Shown piece after piece: positions 1-7,122 of a stretch of 25,050 nt of DNA. The first letter of the stretch is position 1; each line of letters opens with the position of its first letter. Both the position numbers and the translations under genes were made by a program. The notes under the pieces were generated by a model. That model had not been told where the DNA came from, searched no databases, and worked only from the letters and a program-made list of their open reading frames with translations. Source of the DNA: JAKASV01 sp964595035 (GTDB taxonomy: Bacteria; Babelota; Babeliae; Babelales; Vermiphilaceae); assembly GCA_964595035.1 (NCBI GenBank), contig CAZQNW010000010.1, positions 1 to 25,050 of the forward strand. The letters run 5' to 3'.

Positions 1-294
1 ATCTTGCAGTTAAAACCTACAAGTCTTCAGGAGCTAAAAAAACATATACAAAATTTGCTTATCCAAAAATCACGCACTAATAATATAAGCATCGAAAAAA
101 CTTTTGATCCTGCATACCCCATTTCTGATCCTGACCTTATAGAAATAGCCAGACTCGGCAAGCACGCACTCAAAGACGAAAAAGCTATGACCATCTTATG
201 GAATAAATTCAAAAACCAAAATAAAATAGCCGTCTTTTTAGGAGTTAATCGCTCTTCAGTAAACAGGCGCTGTAAATATTATAATCTGATATAA
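1..294 (+). CDS. C-terminal part of a Fis-type helix-turn-helix protein (5' truncated)
   Basis: The reading frame is open to the first base of the window, so this is the 3' end of a longer gene; the in-frame TTG at position 4 is probably not its start. The last 25 or so residues (KIAVFLGVNRSSVNRRCKYY) have the pattern of the Fis-type HTH that closes NtrC-family sigma-54 activators: a hydrophobic first helix, the LGV turn, an S/T-rich recognition helix and a basic end. The preceding segment (IEIARLGKHALKDEKAMTILWNKF) would be the linker helices. The AAA+ domain, if there is one, lies outside the window, so an activator role is inference; a smaller Fis-like DNA-binding protein is equally possible. 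About 100 bp separate it from uvrC, which has its own promoter. Confidence 0.6.
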   Translation: MLQLKPTSLQELKKHIQNLLIQKSRTNNISIEKTFDPAYPISDPDLIEIARLGKHALKDEKAMTILWNKFKNQNKIAVFLGVNRSSVNRRCKYYNLI

Positions 295-348
295 ACGCAA
301 CCGAAACTTACCACCCAAAGCTCAATATAATAAAAAATTTTTGAATAT

Positions 349-376
349 TTGTATTTTTATGGAAATTTGCTATACT
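349..376 (+). promoter_or_regulatory. Predicted extended -10 promoter for uvrC-clpB
   Basis: TTGTAT at 349-354 is followed after 16 bp by TATACT at 371-376, with a TG dinucleotide at 368-369 that gives an extended -10. The expected start of transcription is near 383, so the leader before the uvrC ATG at 393 would be only about 10 nt and would carry AGGTG as ribosome-binding site. It was read by eye and not tested by a scoring matrix. Confidence 0.5.
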
Positions 377-392
377 TTTTGTAGGTGAATCC

Positions 393-1631
393 ATGGAAAA
401 AAAATTACCAAATAAACCTGGGGTATATCTCTTTAAAGATGCCCAAAATACCATCATATACGTTGGAAAAGCCACCTGTCTTTCAAGCAGAGTCAGGTCT
501 TATTTTCAGAATAAAGGCAAAGACTGGAAAATAGATTCTTTAGTCGCAGAGCATGCCTCTATAGAACATATTGTCACGGAGACGGAGACCGAGGCGTCCT
601 TACTTGAAGCACATTTAATAAAAATGTACCAGCCTAAATACAATGTACTCTTAAAAAACGGGCAACCTTTTTTATACATCGTATTTACGGAAGGGATTGT
701 TCCTACGGTAGAACTTGTTCGCAATAAAAATAAAAAAGGAACCTATTTCGGACCATTTCTACAAAAAAAAGCTGTTCGAGCTGTTTTTAACTATCTTGTA
801 ACAACATTTAAGCTCAAATTATGCAATAAAAAAATTGAAAACGGATGCCTTGATTATCATATAGGCACGTGCGCCGGCATATGCCGCTCAGATTTTGATC
901 TTGAAGGGTATAAGATCAGGATCAACATCGCCATGAATACACTTAAAAAAGATCACGAGGCATGCAAAAAGCTCATCACAGATCACATTAAAGCTTATAG
1001 TGCGCAGCAAGCTTACGAAAAAGCTCAACAGCTCTACGAATATCTCGTTAATTTGGATACAATCTTTTATACCTTAGAACTGCGATTTTCACCACAAAAA
1101 TATGCTGCCCAAGTATCTGCCGCAACATTGCCCGGGGTTATCAAAGAAGCTAACATTTCAAGAGTAGTTCAAGACTTTCTTGGTCTTGATAAGCCAATAG
1201 CCACTATCGACTGTTTTGATATATCACATTTTCAATCGAAGAGCCTGGTAGGTTCGTGCGTTAGGTTTTCTTATGGAATCCCCGACCCTAAGTATTTTCG
1301 TCATTTTAAAATAAAAACATTAACGGAACAAAATGACTATGCAGCCCTCGCTGAAATTGTTACAAGACGATACAAAAATCCTGAAGATCTGCCTGACCTT
1401 ATCTTAATTGATGGTGGGAAAGGACAATTGCACGCTATAGATTCTTTTGTTCATAATACCCCCTGTATTAGTCTTGCAAAAAAAGAAGAGCTTTTATTTT
1501 GTTCACGGTACCCTAATGGTGTACACTTAAATATACAAAGCTCCGTTGGCAAACTTATGATAGCTTTACGTGATTATGCACATCATTTTGCCATAGAGTA
1601 CCATAGAAAAAAGAAACGTCAGCTTTTCTAG
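393..1631 (+). CDS. uvrC: UvrC-like excinuclease subunit, short form without C-terminal HhH domain
   Basis: Incision nuclease of UvrABC nucleotide excision repair. The GIY-YIG domain is at residues 5-95 (GVYLF, IIYVGKA). Four cysteines at 144, 152, 160 and 164 match the iron-sulphur cysteines of UvrC. A UVR-like helical hairpin lies at about 200-225. The RNase H-like nuclease follows, with FDISH (Asp276), LIDGGKGQ (Asp340) and RDYAHHFA (His397), so both catalytic centres appear intact. The protein has 412 residues against roughly 600 in most UvrC. Sequence between the UVR motif and the nuclease domain is shortened, and the reading frame ends right after the nuclease helix, so the tandem helix-hairpin-helix DNA-binding domain is absent. 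The ATG at 393 has AGGTG upstream. clpB starts 13 bp downstream and is probably co-transcribed. It is longer than the GIY-YIG-only Cho protein and retains both nuclease centres. Confidence 0.9.
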   Translation: MEKKLPNKPGVYLFKDAQNTIIYVGKATCLSSRVRSYFQNKGKDWKIDSLVAEHASIEHIVTETETEASLLEAHLIKMYQPKYNVLLKNGQPFLYIVFTEGIVPTVELVRNKNKKGTYFGPFLQKKAVRAVFNYLVTTFKLKLCNKKIENGCLDYHIGTCAGICRSDFDLEGYKIRINIAMNTLKKDHEACKKLITDHIKAYSAQQAYEKAQQLYEYLVNLDTIFYTLELRFSPQKYAAQVSAATLPGVIKEANISRVVQDFLGLDKPIATIDCFDISHFQSKSLVGSCVRFSYGIPDPKYFRHFKIKTLTEQNDYAALAEIVTRRYKNPEDLPDLILIDGGKGQLHAIDSFVHNTPCISLAKKEELLFCSRYPNGVHLNIQSSVGKLMIALRDYAHHFAIEYHRKKKRQLF

Positions 1632-1644
1632 GAAAGGACATACC

Positions 1645-3768
1645 TTGAACGGAAAACCAACTGAAGAACAAAAATCTGTTCTCGAGAGATTTTGTATAGA
1701 TCTCACAAAGCAGGCAAAAGACGGTAAACTTGACCCTGTCATAGGACGCCATGAGGAAATTCGACGCGTTATTCAAATTTTATCGCGACGTATAAAAAAT
1801 AACCCTGTACTTATTGGCGAACCGGGCGTTGGTAAAACTGCTATAGTTGACGGCATAGCACAACGCATCATTAATAACGATGTACCTGAAAGCCTTAAAA
1901 ATAATCGTGTATTATCACTTGATTTAGGACTTTTAATAGCCGGAGCAAAATATCAAGGTGAGTTTGAAGAACGCTTAAAAAATGTTCTTAAAGCGATTGA
2001 AGAAAGTCCTGAAAAAGTAATTTTATTTATCGATGAACTTCACATGCTTGTCGGTGCAGGCGCAACCGGTGGTGGTATGGACGCGTCAAATTTACTTAAA
2101 CCCGCGTTAGCACGAGGACAACTCCATTGTATTGGTGCTACAACACTCAAAGAATACAAACAATATATCGAAAAAGATGCTGCTCTTGAACGTCGGTTCC
2201 AAAAAGTATTTATTGAAGAACCAAGTATTGAGGATGCTATTTCAATCTTACGCGGACTCAAAGAACGTTATGAACTTCATCATGGAATACACATTAAAGA
2301 TCAAGCACTTGTAGATGCCGTCAATTTATCATCAAAATATATTCCAGATCGTTTTTTACCCGACAAAGCAATAGACCTTATTGACGAAGCAGCAGCTATG
2401 GTCAAGATGTCTATTGATTCTCACCCTGAATCACTCGATAAACTTGATCGCACCATACGACAACTCGAGATAGAAAAAGTAGCTCTACTGAAAGAAAAAG
2501 ATGACCCTGTAGCCAAAAAGAGACTTGAAGAGCTTGAAAAAGAGCTTGAAACACTGAAAAAAGAACAAGCAAAACTTACGGCACAATGGCATGCAGAAAA
2601 AGAGCCTCTTGAAAAAATAAACAAAATCAAAGAACAAATAGAGCGTGCCACAGTTAAATTTCATACTGCTGAACGAGAAGGCGATTTTGCAAAAGCATCA
2701 GAAATTAAATACGGCACTATTGCCCGCCTTGAAAAAGAGTTAGACATCGAACAACAAAAAATAAAAGAACTCAAAACCCATCTCATTAAACAGATGGTTG
2801 ATGAACATGACATTGCAGCCGTCATTTCACGCTGGACAAAGATCCCTGTTGAGAAAATTCAGGAAACCGAATCTCAGCGGCTACTCCACATGAAAGAATC
2901 GATGTCGCAACATGTTATAGGACAAGATGAGGCACTGTCAGTTATCAGCAACGCAATATTAATGCATCGCACAGGTCTTTCTGATCCCAATAAACCAATA
3001 GGTTCATTTTTATTCTTGGGGCCAACAGGTGTTGGTAAAACTGAAGTTGCACGTACATTGGCAGATTTTTTGTTCAGTGACCCTAAAAAGATCATCCGTA
3101 TCGACATGTCTGAGTACACGGAAAAACATACCGTAGCGCGTTTGATAGGTGCTCCTCCAGGCTACGTTGGCTACGAAGAAGGCGGACAATTAACCGAGCA
3201 AGTACGGCAACATCCGTATAGCGTTGTATTGTTTGATGAAATTGAAAAAGCACACCCTGATGTTTTCAACATCTTTTTACAAATACTTGATGATGGACGC
3301 TTAACCGACAGCCAAGGACGTACCGTTTCATTCAAAAATACGATCATTATCATGACATCAAATATCGGTTCAGAAGCTATCCTTGAAGCACAATCAATTA
3401 CCGATGAACTACGTCATACCATTGAACAAAAGTTATACAAAACATTTAAACCGGAATTCATTAATCGTATTGACGCAATAGTATTCTTTAAACGTCTTGA
3501 GCAAGACGATGTTAAAAAGATTGCCAATATTCAGCTTAATATACTCATAAAAAGGCTCAAAGAACAAAATATCGAACTCGCTATTAAAGATGAAGTCATT
3601 GATTCTGCCGCACGAGAAGGATATGTTCCTGAACTCGGAGCTCGGCCGCTTAAAAGAGTTATTCAGCAATCAATAGTAATTCCTATTTCACACTATCTTT
3701 TGAATAATCCAGGCACAAAGAAGATTACCGTGTCGGGCACTATTGAAAAAGGAATACACATCGAATAA
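1645..3768 (+). CDS. clpB: ClpB-type AAA+ disaggregase lacking the N-terminal domain
   Basis: Hexameric ATP-driven protein disaggregase that normally works with DnaK. It has 707 residues; typical ClpB has about 860. The first residues (VLERFCIDLTKQAKDGKLDPVIGR) align with the linker that follows the Clp_N domain, so the substrate-binding N-domain is missing. AAA1 has Walker A GEPGVGKT near residue 60, pore loop GAKYQGEF and Walker B LFIDELH. A charged coiled-coil middle domain spans about 255-370 and marks ClpB rather than ClpA. AAA2 has Walker A GPTGVGKTE near 460, pore loop GYVGYEEGG and Walker B VLFDEIEKAH near 530. The TTG start at 1645 has an AGGAAAGGA ribosome-binding site; the uvrC stop is just upstream, so no room remains for an N-domain. 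The form resembles the short ClpB made from an internal start in other bacteria. Confidence 0.95.
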   Translation: MNGKPTEEQKSVLERFCIDLTKQAKDGKLDPVIGRHEEIRRVIQILSRRIKNNPVLIGEPGVGKTAIVDGIAQRIINNDVPESLKNNRVLSLDLGLLIAGAKYQGEFEERLKNVLKAIEESPEKVILFIDELHMLVGAGATGGGMDASNLLKPALARGQLHCIGATTLKEYKQYIEKDAALERRFQKVFIEEPSIEDAISILRGLKERYELHHGIHIKDQALVDAVNLSSKYIPDRFLPDKAIDLIDEAAAMVKMSIDSHPESLDKLDRTIRQLEIEKVALLKEKDDPVAKKRLEELEKELETLKKEQAKLTAQWHAEKEPLEKINKIKEQIERATVKFHTAEREGDFAKASEIKYGTIARLEKELDIEQQKIKELKTHLIKQMVDEHDIAAVISRWTKIPVEKIQETESQRLLHMKESMSQHVIGQDEALSVISNAILMHRTGLSDPNKPIGSFLFLGPTGVGKTEVARTLADFLFSDPKKIIRIDMSEYTEKHTVARLIGAPPGYVGYEEGGQLTEQVRQHPYSVVLFDEIEKAHPDVFNIFLQILDDGRLTDSQGRTVSFKNTIIIMTSNIGSEAILEAQSITDELRHTIEQKLYKTFKPEFINRIDAIVFFKRLEQDDVKKIANIQLNILIKRLKEQNIELAIKDEVIDSAAREGYVPELGARPLKRVIQQSIVIPISHYLLNNPGTKKITVSGTIEKGIHIE

Positions 3769-3794
3769 GCTCTCTATTTAAATCTTAAAACAGA

Positions 3795-3839
3795 ACATAC
3801 TATGACTCTCTCTGTGGTATACTAAGAGTCATAGTATGT
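3795..3839. repeat. 15-bp perfect inverted repeat with promoter-like loop
   Basis: ACATACTATGACTCT at 3795-3809 is the exact reverse complement of AGAGTCATAGTATGT at 3825-3839, with a 15-nt spacer. No T-run follows on the plus strand, so it is not a typical rho-independent terminator for clpB. The spacer holds TGGTATACT (3815-3823), an extended -10 like the one before uvrC, which would start transcription about 30 nt ahead of the DciA gene. It could be an operator around a promoter, an mRNA hairpin, or a clpB transcript end; the sequence cannot decide. Confidence 0.65.
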
Positions 3840-3858
3840 ATATAAAGTCGGAATATTC

Positions 3859-4329
3859 ATGAGTAAACCACTAAAAATTGATGTTATTATTCCTCATCTT
3901 TTTGATCAAGAGCATCAATGGAAATACCAATTACTAAGTAATTGGCGTAATATATTCGGCACAATGAGCGACAAGCTTTATCTTGAGCGCATTCATAATG
4001 ATATCTTGATTTTAGCGGTGTATGATGCCTGCTGGATGCAGGAATTATATAGTTTATCTCCTTTATTACTTGATACTATCAACAAAACATTTGATAAACC
4101 CTACATAAAACAATTACGTTTCAAACGAGCCGGCATTCGCCCCAAAAAAGATCCTAAAAACAGCAACCATGAAAAACTTGTAGCTTATGCACAATATACA
4201 TTGACACAACGAGAAGAACAAGCACTGGCTTCGGTAAAAGACGCGCAACTCGCAAAAGCCTTACGTGATTTTCTTATCCGATGCTATAATGAACAACAGT
4301 TATCCAAAAACAACAGATCAAAACCCTAG
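3859..4329 (+). CDS. dciA: DUF721 / DciA family protein, putative helicase-loading factor
   Basis: 156 residues. The central 75 residues follow the DUF721 (DciA) pattern: a Trp in WRNIFG, a short helix (MSDKLYLERIHN), hydrophobic strands (DILILAVYDACWMQEL), a helix with repeated leucines (LSPLLLDTINKTF) and a final strand (IKQLRFKRAG). DciA proteins help the replicative helicase DnaB in bacteria that lack DnaC or DnaI; this role is from the family, not from the neighbours. The C-terminal 60 residues are basic and helical. The ATG at 3859 is preceded by a GGAA-type ribosome-binding site. The gene stands alone behind the inverted repeat described above and is followed by an 86-bp gap to the TPR gene. 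Confidence 0.7.
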   Translation: MSKPLKIDVIIPHLFDQEHQWKYQLLSNWRNIFGTMSDKLYLERIHNDILILAVYDACWMQELYSLSPLLLDTINKTFDKPYIKQLRFKRAGIRPKKDPKNSNHEKLVAYAQYTLTQREEQALASVKDAQLAKALRDFLIRCYNEQQLSKNNRSKP

Positions 4330-4415
4330 ATTACCAATACACAAATACGTTACGCTAACTTAAGAAACACTTAAAAAAAGTCTTACAGCTTCAACACCTT
4401 ACTATGGAGTTTTTT

Positions 4416-5984
4416 ATGAAGCTTAACTACGTATGCACATGTATAAATTTAGCAATCTTTTTTTCAATGTACCCTCAAGCACCTCAAGATCACGATGGGC
4501 ACACTTTGCATCTGTACTTTTTAGCTCAATACAAAACAGCCGAAGGCTCTTTGCGTGAAGCATCTCGCTACTTTGATCAACTTATATCTACAACACAACC
4601 TCCTCAAGCTGCATACAAAGGATATGTACAATTCCTTGCTTTGAATAATCAATATCCACAAATTTTAAATCTTATAAAACAACTTGATACAAACTACCCT
4701 GATGACCCAACCGTACAAATGGCAATAATCGAAGCTCTGGAGCATTCGAACAACCAAAAAGCAGCCATAGATAGACTCATACGTCTTTCGCAAAAAAATA
4801 CGTCAAGTCCGGAAATTGCACTCAAAACAGCACAAGTCTATATGGCACGGCAAGAGCCTGAAAATGCTATTAAAGCTTTAGACAACTACCTCGACAATGC
4901 AGTACCAAAACCAAACCTATTTATGTTTTATTTCTTAAAAACACAAATACTTATTCAACTTAACAAAAAACAACAAGCACTCGATGAAATAAAAAAATGT
5001 CTTAAAGCCCATAGCCGTTTTGATAAAGGATGGCTCGTCTATGCAATGCTCGAAGAACAACTTGGCAACTTGCAAGGTGCCATAAAAGGATTTACCACCT
5101 TCTTAGATCTCGTTGGCAATGACAACACGGTCGCTCATCATCTCATGCAACTCATGTTTAAACAAAAAATGGCAGAAGAAAAAACCAATACACTTGACGT
5201 ATCAATTCCCTGCTTGAAAAAAGCACTCATACTCTTTCAGCAAAAAAAACCTAAAGCTGCTTTAGAACAAATTGAAGAATGCCTTAAAAAAAACAGTAAA
5301 GACCCTGAAGCACGCTTACTGAAAATTCAAATTTTAGGGGCACTCAATCAACAGGAAAAAGCTACATCATCACTCATCGATTGGATGAAAGAAGATCCAA
5401 CACAGGATATATGGTTCGATACGCTACTCTTAATGACCAATCATGGCATTATGTATTCTGATGCAGTACATGCGTTACAGATTGTAGAAAAACATGCTCC
5501 AACAGCATTATTACCTGTTCAATATTTGGCAGATTTGTATTTGCGCATGGAACAAGCCTCCCAAGCTCTTACATATTTAAAAAAGGTAACCGTCATGAGC
5601 TCAGATAAACACCTATGTGCAAAGGCATACTATCAAATAAGCCGTATACTATTTGAGCAACAGAAATTTGACTCCATGCAAGAAGCAATTGAAAAAGGTC
5701 TAGCGTTAGTACCAACATTTGCTCCATTGTGTAATCTCAAAGCGTATTATTATGCCAAACAGCATAAAATTGCGCAAGCACAAGAATATATTACACAAGC
5801 GTTAACTCAGGATCCGAATAATATTCATTATCAAGATACACAAGGCTACATTTACTACAAAGCCCACGAATACACCAAAGCTGCGTTAATTGTTGATCAA
5901 CTTGCAAAACAAAATCCCGATGATCAATGCATACGTAAACACGCAGCTAAAATACAAGCTAAAATTGCCATGGATATGAAATAG
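4416..5984 (+). CDS. Secreted or periplasmic TPR-repeat protein
   Basis: 522 residues from the chosen start. An in-frame ATG at 4404 lies 12 bp upstream, but GGAG at 4406-4409 sits at the right distance from the ATG at 4416, which also gives a clean signal peptide (MKLNYVCTCINLAIFFSMYPQA). The rest is an all-helical array of tetratricopeptide repeats of about 34 residues with the usual A/G-Y-A spacing, for example near residues 280-310 (KKPKAALEQIEECLKKNSKDPEA) and at the C-terminus (AQEYITQALTQDPNN, then IHYQDTQGYIYYKAHEY). TPR arrays bind other proteins. No enzymatic domain is visible. It may scaffold an envelope complex, or act towards a host cell if exported; neither can be told here. It lies 73 bp upstream of murG on the same strand. 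Confidence 0.8.
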   Translation: MKLNYVCTCINLAIFFSMYPQAPQDHDGHTLHLYFLAQYKTAEGSLREASRYFDQLISTTQPPQAAYKGYVQFLALNNQYPQILNLIKQLDTNYPDDPTVQMAIIEALEHSNNQKAAIDRLIRLSQKNTSSPEIALKTAQVYMARQEPENAIKALDNYLDNAVPKPNLFMFYFLKTQILIQLNKKQQALDEIKKCLKAHSRFDKGWLVYAMLEEQLGNLQGAIKGFTTFLDLVGNDNTVAHHLMQLMFKQKMAEEKTNTLDVSIPCLKKALILFQQKKPKAALEQIEECLKKNSKDPEARLLKIQILGALNQQEKATSSLIDWMKEDPTQDIWFDTLLLMTNHGIMYSDAVHALQIVEKHAPTALLPVQYLADLYLRMEQASQALTYLKKVTVMSSDKHLCAKAYYQISRILFEQQKFDSMQEAIEKGLALVPTFAPLCNLKAYYYAKQHKIAQAQEYITQALTQDPNNIHYQDTQGYIYYKAHEYTKAALIVDQLAKQNPDDQCIRKHAAKIQAKIAMDMK

Positions 5985-6057
5985 CCCTTGAAACATTATG
6001 AGCTGCTGCTACATTAGATGTGTCACCTAAAATACTTTCTTAAGGACTATGGAATTC

Positions 6058-7122
6058 ATGAAAGAAACATACATTGCTTTAGCAGCAGCACGCTCAGGCG
6101 GACATATTATTCCGGGGATTACATTAGCAACCACCTACTGTCAAGAACATCCTGATACAAAAATCATATATTTCTCAACAACACATGCTCTTGATAAAAA
6201 GATCTTACATGAGCATGCAGCACATGTAATCCACATAACCCTCCCACTTGATAATGTACCTAAACGTTGGTACCAGTACCCTATGTTTATGCTCCAGTGT
6301 ATACGCTCATTTTTTATCAGCATCTATCAATTAAAACGCCTCAAACCAACGTATGTACTTCTCATGGGTGGGTACATATCGATACCTGTAGCCTGCGCAG
6401 CTCTGTTGTTACGTATTCCTCGTTATCTATATGAACTGAATGCAGTTCCTGGAAGCGCTACAAAATTTCTCGCACCCATAGCTACAAAAATATGCGTATG
6501 CTTTGATGCCGCACGTTCATTTTTTAGTTCCCAAAAGACTGAATTATGCAACTATCCATTACGCTTTAGCAAAAAGACAGGTACAACACAGAAAATAAAC
6601 TTAGACCCAACAAAAATAACCTGCCTTATTCTTGGAGGCTCTCAAGGTTCGCTGTTTTTAAATACAACCATTATCAAATGTTTAAAGGATAATCCCGCAT
6701 TAAGATCAAGAATAAACATTATTCATCAAACCGGGGCATGTTTAGATAGCAATTGCGCTACAGAATATCAGAACATGGGAATACAAGCAATTGTTTTTGA
6801 TTATAATCAGAACCTTGAAGAATATTATCAAGCGGCAGATATCGTTATTGGGCGCGCTGGTGCAGGAACTATTTTTGAAACATTGCACTTTAAAAAGCCG
6901 TGCATCCTCATTCCTCTTGAGATACCGGGCAACAATCATCAGTTACACAATGCGCAAGCTATAGTACAACAGTATCCTCATATATATACAATAATACGGC
7001 AACATGACGTATCATCAAATACACTCGCTCTCAGTAACGCCCTCGTGCATTATATGCAAATACTTATGACTCCGTCACTTGGTTCTTCTGATACAATTTC
7101 TCCGGTACATTCATTGATGTAA
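6058..7122 (+). CDS. murG: UDP-GlcNAc:undecaprenyl-PP-MurNAc-pentapeptide GlcNAc transferase (MurG)
   Basis: Membrane-associated GT-B enzyme that converts lipid I to lipid II. 354 residues from the ATG at 6058, chosen because it gives the usual beginning (MKETYIALAAARSGGHIIPG) and follows GGAATTC; the ATG at 6049 is too close to its AAGGA. The N-terminal glycine loop SGGHIIPG replaces the common GGTGGHIFP. Further MurG features are LMGGYISIPVACAA, the loop LGGSQGS near residue 195, and the donor-binding segment GRAGAGTIFETLHFKKPCILIP with the HQLHNA motif near the C-terminus. The last 73 bp overlap the oppositely oriented penicillin-binding protein gene. The partner genes murB and uppS are elsewhere in the window. 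Confidence 0.93.
   Translation: MKETYIALAAARSGGHIIPGITLATTYCQEHPDTKIIYFSTTHALDKKILHEHAAHVIHITLPLDNVPKRWYQYPMFMLQCIRSFFISIYQLKRLKPTYVLLMGGYISIPVACAALLLRIPRYLYELNAVPGSATKFLAPIATKICVCFDAARSFFSSQKTELCNYPLRFSKKTGTTQKINLDPTKITCLILGGSQGSLFLNTTIIKCLKDNPALRSRINIIHQTGACLDSNCATEYQNMGIQAIVFDYNQNLEEYYQAADIVIGRAGAGTIFETLHFKKPCILIPLEIPGNNHQLHNAQAIVQQYPHIYTIIRQHDVSSNTLALSNALVHYMQILMTPSLGSSDTISPVHSLM

Noticed and set aside
393..1631. UvrC as a disrupted pseudogene
   Set aside because: All catalytic residues are kept, the frame is clean and a well-placed downstream gene follows at once, so a shortened functional gene is more likely.
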